Source: Lentzea alba (GTDB taxonomy: Bacteria > Actinomycetota > Actinomycetes > Mycobacteriales > Pseudonocardiaceae). From it: 64,000 bases of DNA. Positions within the stretch are counted from its first letter, which is position 1, and each line of letters begins with the position of its first letter. The notes beneath the pieces were generated by a model. That model was not told the origin of the DNA, did not search any database, and saw nothing but the letters and a program-made list of their open reading frames with translations. This document shows positions 24,548-36,100 of the stretch, one piece after another. The translations under genes were made by a program, and so were the position numbers. The DNA is taken from positions 502,464 to 566,463 of the forward strand of contig NZ_JAAMPJ010000007.1 in assembly GCF_011067745.1 (NCBI RefSeq), given 5' to 3'.

Positions 24548-27500
24548 CACAAGGAACTCGGCCCATGCTGCTCACCTCCGTCCGCACCGCGCCGACGTTC
24601 GTCGACGTGCTCACCGACCGCGCCGCCGGGTCGTCCCGGGTGGCACTGAGGTTCGACGACGGTGCGGGCCAGTCCGCGCTGACCTACTCGCAACTGCACG
24701 ACCGAGCCCGTTCGGTGGCGGCACTGCTCGCGCAGCGGTGCGCGCCCGGCGACCGGGTGCTGCTGCAGCTGCCGCCGAGCCTCGACTACGTGGTGGCGTT
24801 CCTCGGGTGCCTCTACGCGGGCGTGATCGCGGTTCCGCTGTACCCGTCGGGCACCGGACGGCACGTCGCACGGCACCGCGCGCTGGTGGCCGACGCCGCA
24901 CCGGCGGCCGTCATCGCGCGCGGCGAGGTGTCCGATGTGGACGTTCCCGTGCTCTCGGTCGACGGGGACCTGCCCGCACCCGGCGAGTGGCGGCGGCCCC
25001 CGATCACGCCGGACACCGTGGCGTTCCTGCAGTACACCTCGGGCTCGACGGCGACCCCGCGCGGTGTTGTCGTGAGCCACCGCAACCTGCTCGCGAACTC
25101 GCTCCAGATCGGCGAGCGGTTCGGCGCGACCGAGGACACGCGCGCGGTCAGCTGGCTGCCGCCCTACCACGACATGGGTCTCATCGGCGGCATCCTGCAG
25201 CCGATCCACGCGGGTGCCACGGCCACGCTGTTCGCGCCGGTGTCGTTCATCAGCAACCCGCTGCGGTGGCTGCGGCTGATCTCGGAGCAGCGCGCGACCG
25301 TCAGCGGTGGCCCGAACTTCGCCTACGACCTGTGCGCCGACCGCCTCACCGACGCCGATCTGGCGGGGCTCGACCTGTCGAGCTGGGAGATCGCGTTCAA
25401 CGGCGCGGAACCGGTGCGTGCGGCGACGCTCGAGAGGTTCGCCGAACGGATGGCGCCCTACGGCTTCCGCCGCGAGGCGTTCCTGCCGTGCTACGGGCTG
25501 GCCGAGGCGACGCTGATGGTCTCCGGCCACCGGGCCGCGCCGGTCACCACGTTCGCGGCGTCCTCCCTCGTGCCCGGCGAGCACGTCGTGCCGGATCCCG
25601 CCGGACGGCCGATCGTGTCGTGCGGGCCGGTGGTCGACGGCGTCACGACGGTGGTGGTGAACACCGAGACCGGTACCGCGTGCCAGGACGGCGCGGTGGG
25701 CGAGATCTGGGTGGCGGGTGAGAACGTCGCGTCCGGCTACTGGGGCCGCGAGGACGACGACGTCTTCGGCGCCAGCCTGCCCGGCGACGACCGCGCCTGG
25801 CTGCGCACCGGCGACCTCGGGTTCGTCTTCGACGGCCTGCTGCACGTCACCGGCCGCGCGAAGGACCTGATCGTGGTGCGCGGCCGCAACCACTACCCGC
25901 AGGACCTGGAGCGCTGTGCCCTGGACGCGCACCCGGCGCTGCGCCGGGGTGCGGCGGCGTTCGGCCTGGGCGAGCGCGAGGAGGTGTGCCTCGTGCTGGA
26001 GTCGGCGACGGCGCACCGCGCGGAGGAGAACGCCGAGATCGTGGTCGCCGTGTGCGCGGCGATGGCCCGCGAGCACGGCGTGACGCCCGCGACGATCGTG
26101 TTCGTCCGGCCCGGCAAGATCCCCACGACCAGCAGCGGCAAGGTGCAGCGGTCGCGGACGCGGGAGATGTTCGCCGACGGCTCCCTGCAGCCGGTGCACC
26201 GCTGGGACGCCGCCGGCGCGGGTGACCTGGCCGCGGTGAGCGAGGAGGACAGGGCCGACACGGCACGGGAGGTCGTGCTGCGGCTCGCGGCGGCCCGGCT
26301 CGGGCGCCCGGCCGACCCGGCGGTGCCGCTGGTCGCACAGGGACTCGACTCGTTGAGCGCCACCGAACTGTCCGCCGCGATCACCGACGCGCTCGGCGTG
26401 CGGATCGAGCCGCGGACGTTGCTCGACGGCGCCACGATCGACTCGTTGCCGCTGGACGCCCCGGCGGGCCGGACCGCCTCGGTCACGCCGGTCGCGGCCG
26501 GGCCGCAACCGATGACCGCCAACCAGAAGGCGTTGTGGCTGCTCGAACAGCTCAACCCCGGCACCGCGACCCAGCACGTCTACGCGGCCATCCGGTTCGA
26601 GTCCGAAGTGGACGCCGAGGCGCTGCGGCGCGCGTTCCAGTCGTTGGTCGACCGGCACCCAGCGCTGCGCACGGCGGTGCGCGGCAGCGACGAACCGCGG
26701 CAGGAGGTGCTGGCGCACCAGGAGGTCGCGTTCACCGTCGAGGACGCCGCGGCGCTCGACGAGGACGCCTTCGCCGCGCGGCTGGAGCGGGAGACGACCG
26801 GCGAGTTCGCGCTGGCGGAGGGCCGCGTGCTGCGGGCGGTGCTGTTCCGCCGCCCCGGCGGGGACGTGCTCGCGTTGGTGGTGCACCACATCGCCGTCGA
26901 CATGTGGTCCATCGCGGTGCTCGCCGAGGAGCTCGGTCAGCTCTACTCCGGTGCCCCGCTGCCGCCCGCACCCGCCGCGGGTCCCGTCGAGGTGGCGCGC
27001 CGGCAGCACGAACTGCTCGCGTCACCGCGCGGTGCCGAGCTGCGCGAGCACTGGCGGTCCGTCCTCGACGGCGTCGAACCCGTGCTGGAGCTGCCGGCGG
27101 ACCGGCCGCGGCCCGCCACCCGCGGGCACCGGGGCCACTCGGTCACCACGCGCCTGGACCGCGAGCTGACCACCGCGTTGCGCGGGTTGGCGGCCGAGCA
27201 CGACACCACGTTGTTCGTGGTGCTGCTCAGCGTCTTCCAGGCGCTCGTGCACCGCTACACCGGGGAGCGCGACTTCCTGGTGGGCGTCCCCGCCGCGGGC
27301 CGGACCGATCCCGACTTCCACCGGGTGGTCGGCTACTTCGTGAACCCGGTGCCGGTGCGCGCCCGCATCGACGAGGCGCGCACCGCGGCCGAGCACGTGC
27401 GCTCGGCGGGCAAGGCGGTCGGCGCCGCGCTGGCGCACCAGGACATGCCGTTCCCGCAGCTGGTCGAGGAGCTGGAGCTCGCGCGGGAGGCGTCCCGGGC

Positions 27501-30123
27501 GCCGGGGTTCCAGGTCATGTTCAGCCAGACCAGGTCGCACCTCCCCGACTCCACGCTCGGGGTGCTCACCAGCGGCCGCGCCGGCGTGCCGGTGCGGCTC
27601 GGCGAGCTGCGCGGTGAGTCCGTCGAACTGACCCGCCACACCGCCGAGGTCGACCTGACGATGGTGGTCGCCGAGGACGGCGACGAGATCGAGGTGGTGC
27701 TGAACTACAGCACCGACCTGTTCGACCGCGGCACCATCGACCGGTTCGGCGCGAACTACGCGCTGCTGGCGGCGGAGGTGGCCCGCGACGCGACGCGGCC
27801 GCTCGGCGAGATCACGCCGGTCAGCGAACAGGAACTGCGGCTGATCGCGGGGTGGAACGCCACCGCGACCCCCTATCCGCGCACGAAGTCCGTGGTGGAC
27901 CTGTTCGCCGACCAGGTGGCGGCCCGGCCGGACGCGCCGGCGCTCACCTACGGCGCTCTTTCCTACAGCTACCGCGAACTGGACCAGGTCTCCACCGCGC
28001 TGGCCCGCCGGTTGCGCTCCCTCGGCGTCGGCGCGGGGACGCCGGTCGGCCTGTGCACCGACCGCGACCCGACCGTGATCGTCGCGATGCTCGCCGTAGC
28101 GAAGGCCGGTGGCGCCTACGTCCCGCTCGACCCGGCCCACCCGCCGCACCGGTTGCGGCAGATCGTCGCCGAGTCGGCGCCCGCGCTGCTGCTCGCGACC
28201 GGCAAGTCCACTGTGGACGCCGATCTGCCGGTCGTCGAGGTGCGGGACTTCCTCACCCCGTCCGCCACGGACGACATCGATTGGGACCGTCCGGTCGCCG
28301 ACAGCCTGCTGTACGTGATGTACACGTCCGGGTCGTCCGGTACGCCGAAGGGCATCTGCATCGCGCACCGCAACGTCGTGCGACTGGTGCGGGACACGAA
28401 CTACATGACCATCGCGCCCGGCGACCGGGTCGCGCAGATCTCCAACGCGGCGTTCGACGCGGCGACGCTGGAGGTGTGGGGCTCGCTGCTCAACGGCGGT
28501 CACCTCGTCGGCTTCGACAAGGACACCGTGCTGTCCCCGCCCGCGCTCGCCGAGGCTCTGCGGTCGGGCGGCATCCACACGGTGGTCTTCGCGACGCCGC
28601 TCTTCACCCAGGTAGCGGCCTACGACGCCGGCACGTTCGCCGCGGCCAAGCAGCTGCTGGTCGGCGGCGACACGATGGACCCGAAGATCGCGCGGGCGGT
28701 GTCGGAGCTGGGCGGCCCGCTGCTGTCCAACGGGTACGGCCCGACCGAGTCCGCCACGTTCGCGACGGTCCAGGCCCTGCCGGAGGTCGGCCAGGACGTG
28801 GCGCGGTTGCCGATCGGCGGCCCGATCTCCAACACGCAGGTGCACATCCTCGACCCGCTCATGCGGCCGGTGCCCATCGGAGTGCCGGGCGAGCTGCACA
28901 TCGGCGGCGACGGCCTCGGCCACGGCTACCTGAACCGCGCGGGCCTGACCGCGGACAGGTTCCGGCCCGACCCGTTCAGCGGCGTACCGGGCAGCCGCCT
29001 GTACGCCACCGGAGACAAGGCGCGCTGGCTGCCGGACGGCTCGGTCGACTTCCTGGGCAGGCTCGACTTCCAGGTGAAGATCCGCGGGTTCCGCATCGAA
29101 CTCGGCGACGTCGAGGCGGCGCTGGTCGAGCACCCCGGCGTCGTGGAAGCGGTGGTCGTGGCCGACGACTCCGTTGGCGAGAAGCGCCTGGCCGCCTACT
29201 ACGCGGGCTCCCCCGACCCAGCCGAGCTGTCCGCCCACCTCGCGGCACGGCTGCCGGAGTACATGGTGCCCGCTGTGCTGGTCCGGTTGCCGGAGCTGCC
29301 GAAGAACCCGAACCGCAAGCTGGACCGGGCGGCACTGCCCCGTCCGTCCGAGGCGGTCGTGGCGCCGGCCGCCGGTGACACGACGGCGGAGATCTGCGCG
29401 TTGTTCGCGGAGCTGCTGGGGCGGGCGGAGGTGCTGCCGGACGACAACTTCTTCGAAATCGGCGGCCACTCACTCGTCGCGATCAAACTGCTGACCCGCA
29501 TCCGTGACACCTACGGCGTCGAACTTCCGCTCAACGATCTGTTCACCGACCCCACCGCCCGCGCGGTGGCCAAGTGCATCGACCAGGCCACCACACCGGA
29601 ACCCGACACCTCCAGCCAGATCTGCGCACTGTTCGCCGAACTGCTCGGACGACCAGAAGTGCAGCCGGACGACAACTTCTTCGAAATCGGCGGCCACTCA
29701 CTCGTCGCGATCAAACTGCTGACCCGCATCCGCGACACCTACGGCGTCGAACTCCCCCTCAACGACCTCTTCACCGACCCCACCGCCCGCGCCGTGGCCA
29801 AGTGCATCGACCAGGCCACCACACCGGAACCCGACACCTCCAGCCAGATCTGCGCACTGTTCGCCGAACTGCTCGGACGACCAGAAGTGCAGCCGGACGA
29901 CAACTTCTTCGAAATCGGCGGCCACTCACTCGTCGCCATCAAACTGCTCACCCGCATCCGCGACACCTACGGCGTCGAACTCCCCCTCAACGACCTCTTC
30001 ACCGACCCCACCGCCCGCGCCGTCGCCAAGTGCATCGACCAGGCGAGCACGCCCGCACCAACTGTTCCGGCCGGACCGGCCGCCGTCCCGCGCGACGCGT
30101 ACGCACGTCCCGCGTCCCGCTGA
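24544..30123 (+). CDS. NRPS1: FAAL-ACP-C-A-PCP-PCP-PCP
   Basis: Loading synthetase of 1859 aa. Residues about 10-580 are a fatty acyl-AMP ligase (FAAL), with TSGSTATPRGVVVSH, the LPPYHDMGLIGGIL motif, and the FAAL-type end GKIPTTSSGKVQRS. An acyl carrier domain follows (GLDSL, Ser 603), then a condensation domain (about 656-1100) with HHIAVDMWS, then an adenylation domain (about 1104-1600). By eye alignment to GrsA the nine pocket residues of that domain are D-A-L-F-L-G-G-T-F, close to branched aliphatic codes, so Val/Leu-like is a tentative guess. Three tandem peptidyl carriers end the protein, each with GGHSLVAIKLL (serine codons at 29470, 29698 and 29926). The FAAL and ACP indicate an N-terminal fatty acyl group. 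The start ATG overlaps the exporter stop. Confidence 0.93.
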   Translation: MTQGTRPMLLTSVRTAPTFVDVLTDRAAGSSRVALRFDDGAGQSALTYSQLHDRARSVAALLAQRCAPGDRVLLQLPPSLDYVVAFLGCLYAGVIAVPLYPSGTGRHVARHRALVADAAPAAVIARGEVSDVDVPVLSVDGDLPAPGEWRRPPITPDTVAFLQYTSGSTATPRGVVVSHRNLLANSLQIGERFGATEDTRAVSWLPPYHDMGLIGGILQPIHAGATATLFAPVSFISNPLRWLRLISEQRATVSGGPNFAYDLCADRLTDADLAGLDLSSWEIAFNGAEPVRAATLERFAERMAPYGFRREAFLPCYGLAEATLMVSGHRAAPVTTFAASSLVPGEHVVPDPAGRPIVSCGPVVDGVTTVVVNTETGTACQDGAVGEIWVAGENVASGYWGREDDDVFGASLPGDDRAWLRTGDLGFVFDGLLHVTGRAKDLIVVRGRNHYPQDLERCALDAHPALRRGAAAFGLGEREEVCLVLESATAHRAEENAEIVVAVCAAMAREHGVTPATIVFVRPGKIPTTSSGKVQRSRTREMFADGSLQPVHRWDAAGAGDLAAVSEEDRADTAREVVLRLAAARLGRPADPAVPLVAQGLDSLSATELSAAITDALGVRIEPRTLLDGATIDSLPLDAPAGRTASVTPVAAGPQPMTANQKALWLLEQLNPGTATQHVYAAIRFESEVDAEALRRAFQSLVDRHPALRTAVRGSDEPRQEVLAHQEVAFTVEDAAALDEDAFAARLERETTGEFALAEGRVLRAVLFRRPGGDVLALVVHHIAVDMWSIAVLAEELGQLYSGAPLPPAPAAGPVEVARRQHELLASPRGAELREHWRSVLDGVEPVLELPADRPRPATRGHRGHSVTTRLDRELTTALRGLAAEHDTTLFVVLLSVFQALVHRYTGERDFLVGVPAAGRTDPDFHRVVGYFVNPVPVRARIDEARTAAEHVRSAGKAVGAALAHQDMPFPQLVEELELAREASRAPGFQVMFSQTRSHLPDSTLGVLTSGRAGVPVRLGELRGESVELTRHTAEVDLTMVVAEDGDEIEVVLNYSTDLFDRGTIDRFGANYALLAAEVARDATRPLGEITPVSEQELRLIAGWNATATPYPRTKSVVDLFADQVAARPDAPALTYGALSYSYRELDQVSTALARRLRSLGVGAGTPVGLCTDRDPTVIVAMLAVAKAGGAYVPLDPAHPPHRLRQIVAESAPALLLATGKSTVDADLPVVEVRDFLTPSATDDIDWDRPVADSLLYVMYTSGSSGTPKGICIAHRNVVRLVRDTNYMTIAPGDRVAQISNAAFDAATLEVWGSLLNGGHLVGFDKDTVLSPPALAEALRSGGIHTVVFATPLFTQVAAYDAGTFAAAKQLLVGGDTMDPKIARAVSELGGPLLSNGYGPTESATFATVQALPEVGQDVARLPIGGPISNTQVHILDPLMRPVPIGVPGELHIGGDGLGHGYLNRAGLTADRFRPDPFSGVPGSRLYATGDKARWLPDGSVDFLGRLDFQVKIRGFRIELGDVEAALVEHPGVVEAVVVADDSVGEKRLAAYYAGSPDPAELSAHLAARLPEYMVPAVLVRLPELPKNPNRKLDRAALPRPSEAVVAPAAGDTTAEICALFAELLGRAEVLPDDNFFEIGGHSLVAIKLLTRIRDTYGVELPLNDLFTDPTARAVAKCIDQATTPEPDTSSQICALFAELLGRPEVQPDDNFFEIGGHSLVAIKLLTRIRDTYGVELPLNDLFTDPTARAVAKCIDQATTPEPDTSSQICALFAELLGRPEVQPDDNFFEIGGHSLVAIKLLTRIRDTYGVELPLNDLFTDPTARAVAKCIDQASTPAPTVPAGPAAVPRDAYARPASR
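29392..30045 (+). repeat. Three tandem 228-bp copies encoding carrier domains
   Basis: The period is exactly 228 bp (76 codons). Copies 2 and 3 differ by only three synonymous changes over about 200 bp. Copy 1 diverges in its first 45 bases, then shows only scattered synonymous changes against copy 2. The protein repeats are almost identical, including the phosphopantetheine site. This points to recent duplication or continuing gene conversion. Confidence 0.95.
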
Positions 30124-30147
30124 CCCGCCACGGATCGGATCGAACGA

Positions 30148-33100
30148 ATGACCCAGGACCAGGTCTACGTCATGCCCGCGTCGCCGGCGCAGGTCGGGTT
30201 GTGGCTGCTCGCCCAGCTCGACCCCGCGTCGACGGCCTACCACGTGCCGGCGGCGGTGCGGCTGCGCGGGCCGCTGGACGCCGAAGTGCTCGCGCGGGCG
30301 TTCGACGCGCTCGTGGCGCGGCACGAGATTCTGCGGACGACGTTCACCACCGAGAACGGCGAGGTGTGCCAGGTCGTGCACCCGCGCGGGCTGGCGGGGC
30401 TGGAAGTGGTCGACCTCGGCGACGACCCCTCGTCGTGCCTGACGGCCTGTGTGGAGCAGGCGGCCCGGCCGTTCGACCTGGAGGCGGGGCCGCTGGTGCT
30501 GCCCCGGCTGTACCGGCTCGGCGACGACGATCACGTGCTCTCGCTGCTGATGCACCACATCGTCACCGACGGCTGGTCGTCCGGGATCATGGTGCGCGAA
30601 CTGGCGGCGCTCTACACCGCGCAGCGCTACGGGCTCGGTGACCCGTTGCCGGCCGTCGGGTTGCAGTACGCGGACTTCGCGCTGTGGCACCGCGATCTCC
30701 TCGCGAGCGGGACCGGGGAGAAGCAGCTGGACCACTGGCGGCGGGAGCTGGCCGGCGACGACGTCGTGCTGAGCCTGCCGACGGACCGCCCGCGCCCGGC
30801 CAACCCGACGTTCGTCGCGGACCGGGTGGACGCGGTGCTCGACCCGGCGAAGTTGCGCGCGGCCGCGGCGAAGCACGGCGCCACGCTGTTCATGGCGGTG
30901 CACGCCGCGTTCGCCTCGGTGCTCGCGCACAGCTCGGGCCGGCGCGAGGTTCGGCTCGGTGTGCCCAGCGCGTACCGCGAGCACGCCGGCACGCAGGACG
31001 TGGTCGGGTTCCTGGCGAACACGCTGGTGGTGCGCACCGAATGGGACCGCGACCGCACGTTCGCCGACCTGCTCACCCAGGTCCGCGACCGCACCACCAC
31101 GGCGCTGGCCAACGACGACGTCCCGTACGGCGAACTGGCGAGGGCGCTGGGCGGCCCGCTGGTGCAGGCGATGATCGCCATGGACAACGCCCCGGACACC
31201 TTCACCCTCTCGCCCGGTCTCACCGGCTCACGGTTCGAGATCCCGCAGACGACGGCGAAGTACGAGCTGACGCTGTTCGTCCGGGAGACGCCGGACGCCC
31301 TCGAGCTGGCACTCGAGTACAGCGCGGAGCTGTTCGACCGGTCGACCGCGCAGACGCTGCTGGATCGCGTGCTCGCGGTGTGTGCCGCGGACACCGCGAC
31401 CACCCTGGGCGAGATCCACGCGGTGACCGGTGCCGAGCAGGCGCTGCTCGACGAGTGGTCGCGGGGTCCGGACGTGCGGCCGGGCAAGCTCGCCCATGCG
31501 ATGTTCGCCGAGCACGCCGCCGCGCACCCGGACGACGTGGCGGTGGTCGACGGAACCCGCGTCGTCACCTACGGCGCGCTCGCGGCCGAGGCGGAACGGA
31601 TCAGCGGCGTGCTGCCCCGCGGTGGGCTGGTCGGGGTGTCGCTGCCTCGGTCCGCGGACCTGGTGGCGGCGCTGCTCGCGGTGTGGCGCAACGGATGCGC
31701 GTACCTGCCGCTCGACCCGAGCCTGCCCCCGGCGCGGCGCGCGGCGATCGTGGCGGACGCACAACCCGCGCTCGTGCTCGGACCCGACGAGGTGGCGAAC
31801 GCGACCGGCACCGGGGAACCCGCACCCGTCCAGGACTCCGATCTCGCCTACGTGCTCTACACCTCGGGGTCGACCGGCCGTCCCAAGGGCGTGGCGGTCA
31901 CCCACGGCAACCTGGCCAACTACCTCCGGTTCGCCGCCACCGAGTACACAGTGGACGGACCACCGGTCGCGCCGCTGCACACGACCGTCGGCTTCGACCT
32001 CACGGTGACGAGCCTCTGGGTACCGCTCACCACCGGCGGCACGGTGCACGTCGTCAGCGAGGACGACTCGCTCGACGGCCTCGCCGCGCTGCTCGGCACC
32101 GGCGCGGCCACGCTCGTGAAGCTCACGCCCGCACACCTCGACGCGCTCTGCGACCTGTTGCCGGACAACGCACTCGCCCAGTCGCGCGCCTGCTTCGTCG
32201 TCGGCGGGGAGGCGCTGTCCGCGGCACTCGTGCGCCGGTTCCTGGCGATCGCACCGCACGTCAGGGTGGTCAACGAGTACGGGCCCACCGAGGCGACCGT
32301 CGGCTGCTGCGTCGACGGCGACGTGGCCGGCATCGGCGACCGGCCGACCATGCCGATCGGTGTGCCGATCAACGGGACGACGCTGCGGGTGCTGGACGAA
32401 CGGCTCGAACGGGTCCCCGTCGGCGTGCCCGGTGAGCTGTGCATCAGCGGGGCCGGTGTCGCCCAGGGCTATCTCGGGCAGCCGGAGCTGACGGCGGAGT
32501 CGTTCGTGACGGACCCGTGCACGGGCGCACGGATGTACCGCACCGGCGACCTGGTGCGGTACCTGCCCGACGGCAGGCTGGAGTACCTGGGCCGGGCCGA
32601 CGAGCAGGTCAAGATCCGCGGTCATCGGGTCGAGCCCGCCGAGGTCGAGGCCGCGTTGCGCGGGCTGCCCGAGGTCCACGGTGCTGCGGTCGTGGCACGT
32701 GAGCAGGCTGCGGGCAAGGTCCTCGTGGGGTACGTGGTGACGGGTGCCGACCTGCGGGAGCTGACCGCGACGCTCACCACCGCGCTGCCCGCGCACATGG
32801 TGCCGCTGCTCGTCGCCGTGCCAGAGATCCCGTTGACGGCCAACGGAAAGGTCGATCGCGCGGCCCTGCCGGAACCGGCGAGCGAACACCGCCCGCACGT
32901 CGCTCCCCTGGCAGGCACCGAGACCGTGATCGCGGACGTGTGGCGCGAGGTGCTGGACGTCGAGGTGATCGGCCGCGACGACGACTTCTTCGCGCTGGGC
33001 GGGCATTCGCTCGCGGCCAGCCGGGTCGTCGCCAGGTTGCGCGACCGGTGCGGCGTCACGCTGCCGATGCGCACGCTGTTCGAGGCGACCACGCCGGCGG

Positions 33101-36100
33101 AGCTCGCGGCCGTCGTGGACCGCGAGTCCGCGGACGCCGCCGAACCCGAGGCGGACGAGCCGGCCGACCGGTTGTCGTTCGCCCAGCGCCGGTTGTGGTT
33201 CCTCGACCGGCTGGAGCCGGGCAGTCCGCTCTACAACGTGCCCGCCGCCTTCGTCCTGCGCGGCGAGCTGGACGTCGAGGCGTTGCGCGCGGCGGCCACC
33301 GGACTCGTCCGGCGGCACGAGGCCCTGCGCACCGCTTTCCCGACCGCGGCCGACGGCACCGCCCGCGTCGTCGTCACCGACCTCGACACGCTCGACCTGC
33401 CCGTCGTGGACGTCGCCCCGGCCGAGGTCGAGCAGCGCGCCCTGGCCCAGGCCGCCACGCCGTTCGACCTCGCCGAAGCACCGCTGGTGCGACTCGAACT
33501 CCTGTGCACGGGCCAGGACCACGTCCTGCTGGTGACGATGCACCACATCATCTCGGACGGCTGGTCGGTCGGCGTGCTGCTGCGCGACCTCGCCGAGCTG
33601 TACCGGGCCCAGCGGGCCCACGAGACACCGAACCTGCCCGAGCTCACCTCCACCTACGGCGACCACGCCCGCCGCCAGCACCGGCGGATGGACCGCGGCG
33701 ACCTCGACGGCCAGTTCGCGTACTGGGCGGACCGGCTGCGCGGCCCGCTGCCGGTGCTCGACCTGCCCTCCGACCGGCCGCGCGGCACCGGCCCGCGCCC
33801 CGGCGGAGAGCTGCTCCACACCTGGGACGCCGAGCTCTCCGACCGGCTCGACGCGTTCTCCCGCGAGGTCGGCGCCACGCCGTTCATCACCGCGCTCGCG
33901 GCGTTCTACGCGTTCCTGCACCGCCACACCGGCCAGCAGGACCTGGTCGTCGGCACCCCGGTCGCGGGCCGCACCCACGCGAGCACCGAGAACCTGGTCG
34001 GCTGCTTCATCAACATGCTGCCGCTGCGCGCGGAGATCGACCCCGCGTGGTCGTTCGCCGAACTGGTTGCGGTGGTGCGCCGGCACGCGCTCGACGCGTT
34101 CGACCACCAGGACGTACCGTTCGAGCGGCTCGTCGAGCAGGCGGGCCGCGACCAGAGCCGCACGCCGCTGTTCGGGGTGCTGTTCGGCCTGCAGAACACG
34201 CCGCTGCCGAGCGAGGGCCTGCCGGGGCTGGAGATCGAGGAACTACCGGTGCACTCCGGCACCGCGCGGTTCGACCTCACCGTCCTGCTGGAACCGCGCG
34301 CGGACGGGCACCGGCTGCGGATGGAGTACGACGCGGGCCTGTTCGACCGCGCGACGGCGGCCAGGTTCGCCGAGCGCTACGAGACGGTGCTGCGAGGCGC
34401 GCTCACCGCGCCGGACACGACGATCACCGACCTGCCGGTCCTCGGCGAGAGCGAACAGGAGCTGCTGCGCGGCGTTCCCGGTACCACCGTCGTGCCGTTC
34501 CCGACCGACCGGGCGTTCGCGGAGCTGTTCGCGGACCAGGTGCGGCGCACGCCGGACGCGATCGCGGTGACCGACGCCGGCGGCTCCCTCACCTACGCCG
34601 AACTGCTGGCCGCCGCCTCCCGGTTCGCCGCGGGGGCCCGTGACCGCGGGGTGCGGCAGGGCGAGCGGGTGGCGTTGCTGCTCGAACGCGGTACCGGGTT
34701 TCTCACGGCCGTGATCGGTCTCTTCCTGATCGGCGCGGCGTACGTGCCGCTCGACCCGCGTTACCCCGCCGCCCGGCTCACCAGGATCCTCACCGGGAGC
34801 CGGGCCCGGCTCCTGCTGCACGACCAGGCGACCGCCGGTGTGCTCGCGGACCTGGCGCAGGAGCTCCCGCACGCGGACCTGGCCGAGATCGGCGGAGAAC
34901 CGCTGCCGCGCGAGCAGTGGGCGTGCCACCCCGACGACCTCGCGTACGTGATCTTCACGTCCGGCTCGACCGGCGTGCCGAAGGGCGCGATGGTCGAGCA
35001 GAAGGGCATGGTCAACCACCTGTGGGCCAAGGTCCACGACCTCGGCTTCACCAGCGTCGACACGATCGTGCAGAACGCGTCCGTGTGCTTCGACATCTCG
35101 GTGTGGCAGTTCCTCACTCCGTTGGTGGTGGGCGGCCGGGTCGTCGTGGTGACCGACGACGAGGCCCGTGACCCCGCACCGCTGTGGGGTGCGGCCCGCG
35201 AGCACGCCGCGACCGTCCTGGAGACGGTGCCGTCGATGCTGCGTGCCGCGCTCGACCTGCCGCGGTTGCCCGAGGCTCCGGAGCTGCGCTGGCTGGTCGT
35301 GACCGGTGAGGCGCTGCCGCCCGCGCTCGTGCGGGACTGGCTCGACCGACAGCCCGGCGTGCCGATCGTGAACGCCTACGGCCCGACCGAGTGCTCCGAC
35401 GACATCACGCACGCGGTGCTGACCAGCGCGCCCGAGACGGTGCCGATCGGCAGGCCGGTGCCGAACATGCGGCTGCACGTGCTCGACGCGGCGCTGCGGC
35501 CGGTGCCGGCCGGGGTGCCCGGCGAGCTGTACGCGGGCGGGATCGGCGTGGGGCGCGGTTATCTCGGCGACGCCGCGCTCACCGCGGCGCGGTTCGTGCC
35601 CGACCCGTTCTCGGACGTGCCGGGTGCCCGGCTCTACCGCACCGGTGACCTGGTCCGGTTGCGGCAGGACGGCCTGCTCGAGTTCCTCGGCCGGGTCGAC
35701 CACCAGGTCAAGATCCGCGGCCACCGCGTGGAGCTCGGTGAGATCGAGTCGGTGCTGACCACGCACGACGGGGTCCGCGAGTGCGTGGTGACGGCGGTGA
35801 CCGACGCGCGGGGCGACACCGTGCTCGTTGCCTACGTCACCGGCACGGGCACGCCCTCCGAACTGCGCGAGCACGTCGCCGCGGCGGTCGGCACGCAGCT
35901 CGCGCCCGCGCAGGTGGTCGTGCTGGAGTCGTTGCCGCTCAACGCCAACGGCAAGATCGACCGGGCCGCGCTGCCCGCACCGGAGTGGGGTGCGGCACCG
36001 GAGCGGGTGCGGGTCGAGCCGCGCGACGACCTCGAACGCACCGTCGTGCGGGTGTGGGCCGACGTGCTCGGTGTCGCGGACGTCGGGGTCACCGACGACT

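Noticed and set aside
29392..30045. 228-bp tandem repeats as a non-coding satellite or CRISPR
   Set aside because: Reading frame and PCP motif are intact in each copy and differences are synonymous.
31228..34107. Minus-strand frame of over 900 codons opposite NRPS2 (and similar long ones opposite NRPS3)
   Set aside because: High-GC genes leave long antisense frames open; the opposite strand holds continuous C-A-PCP motifs.
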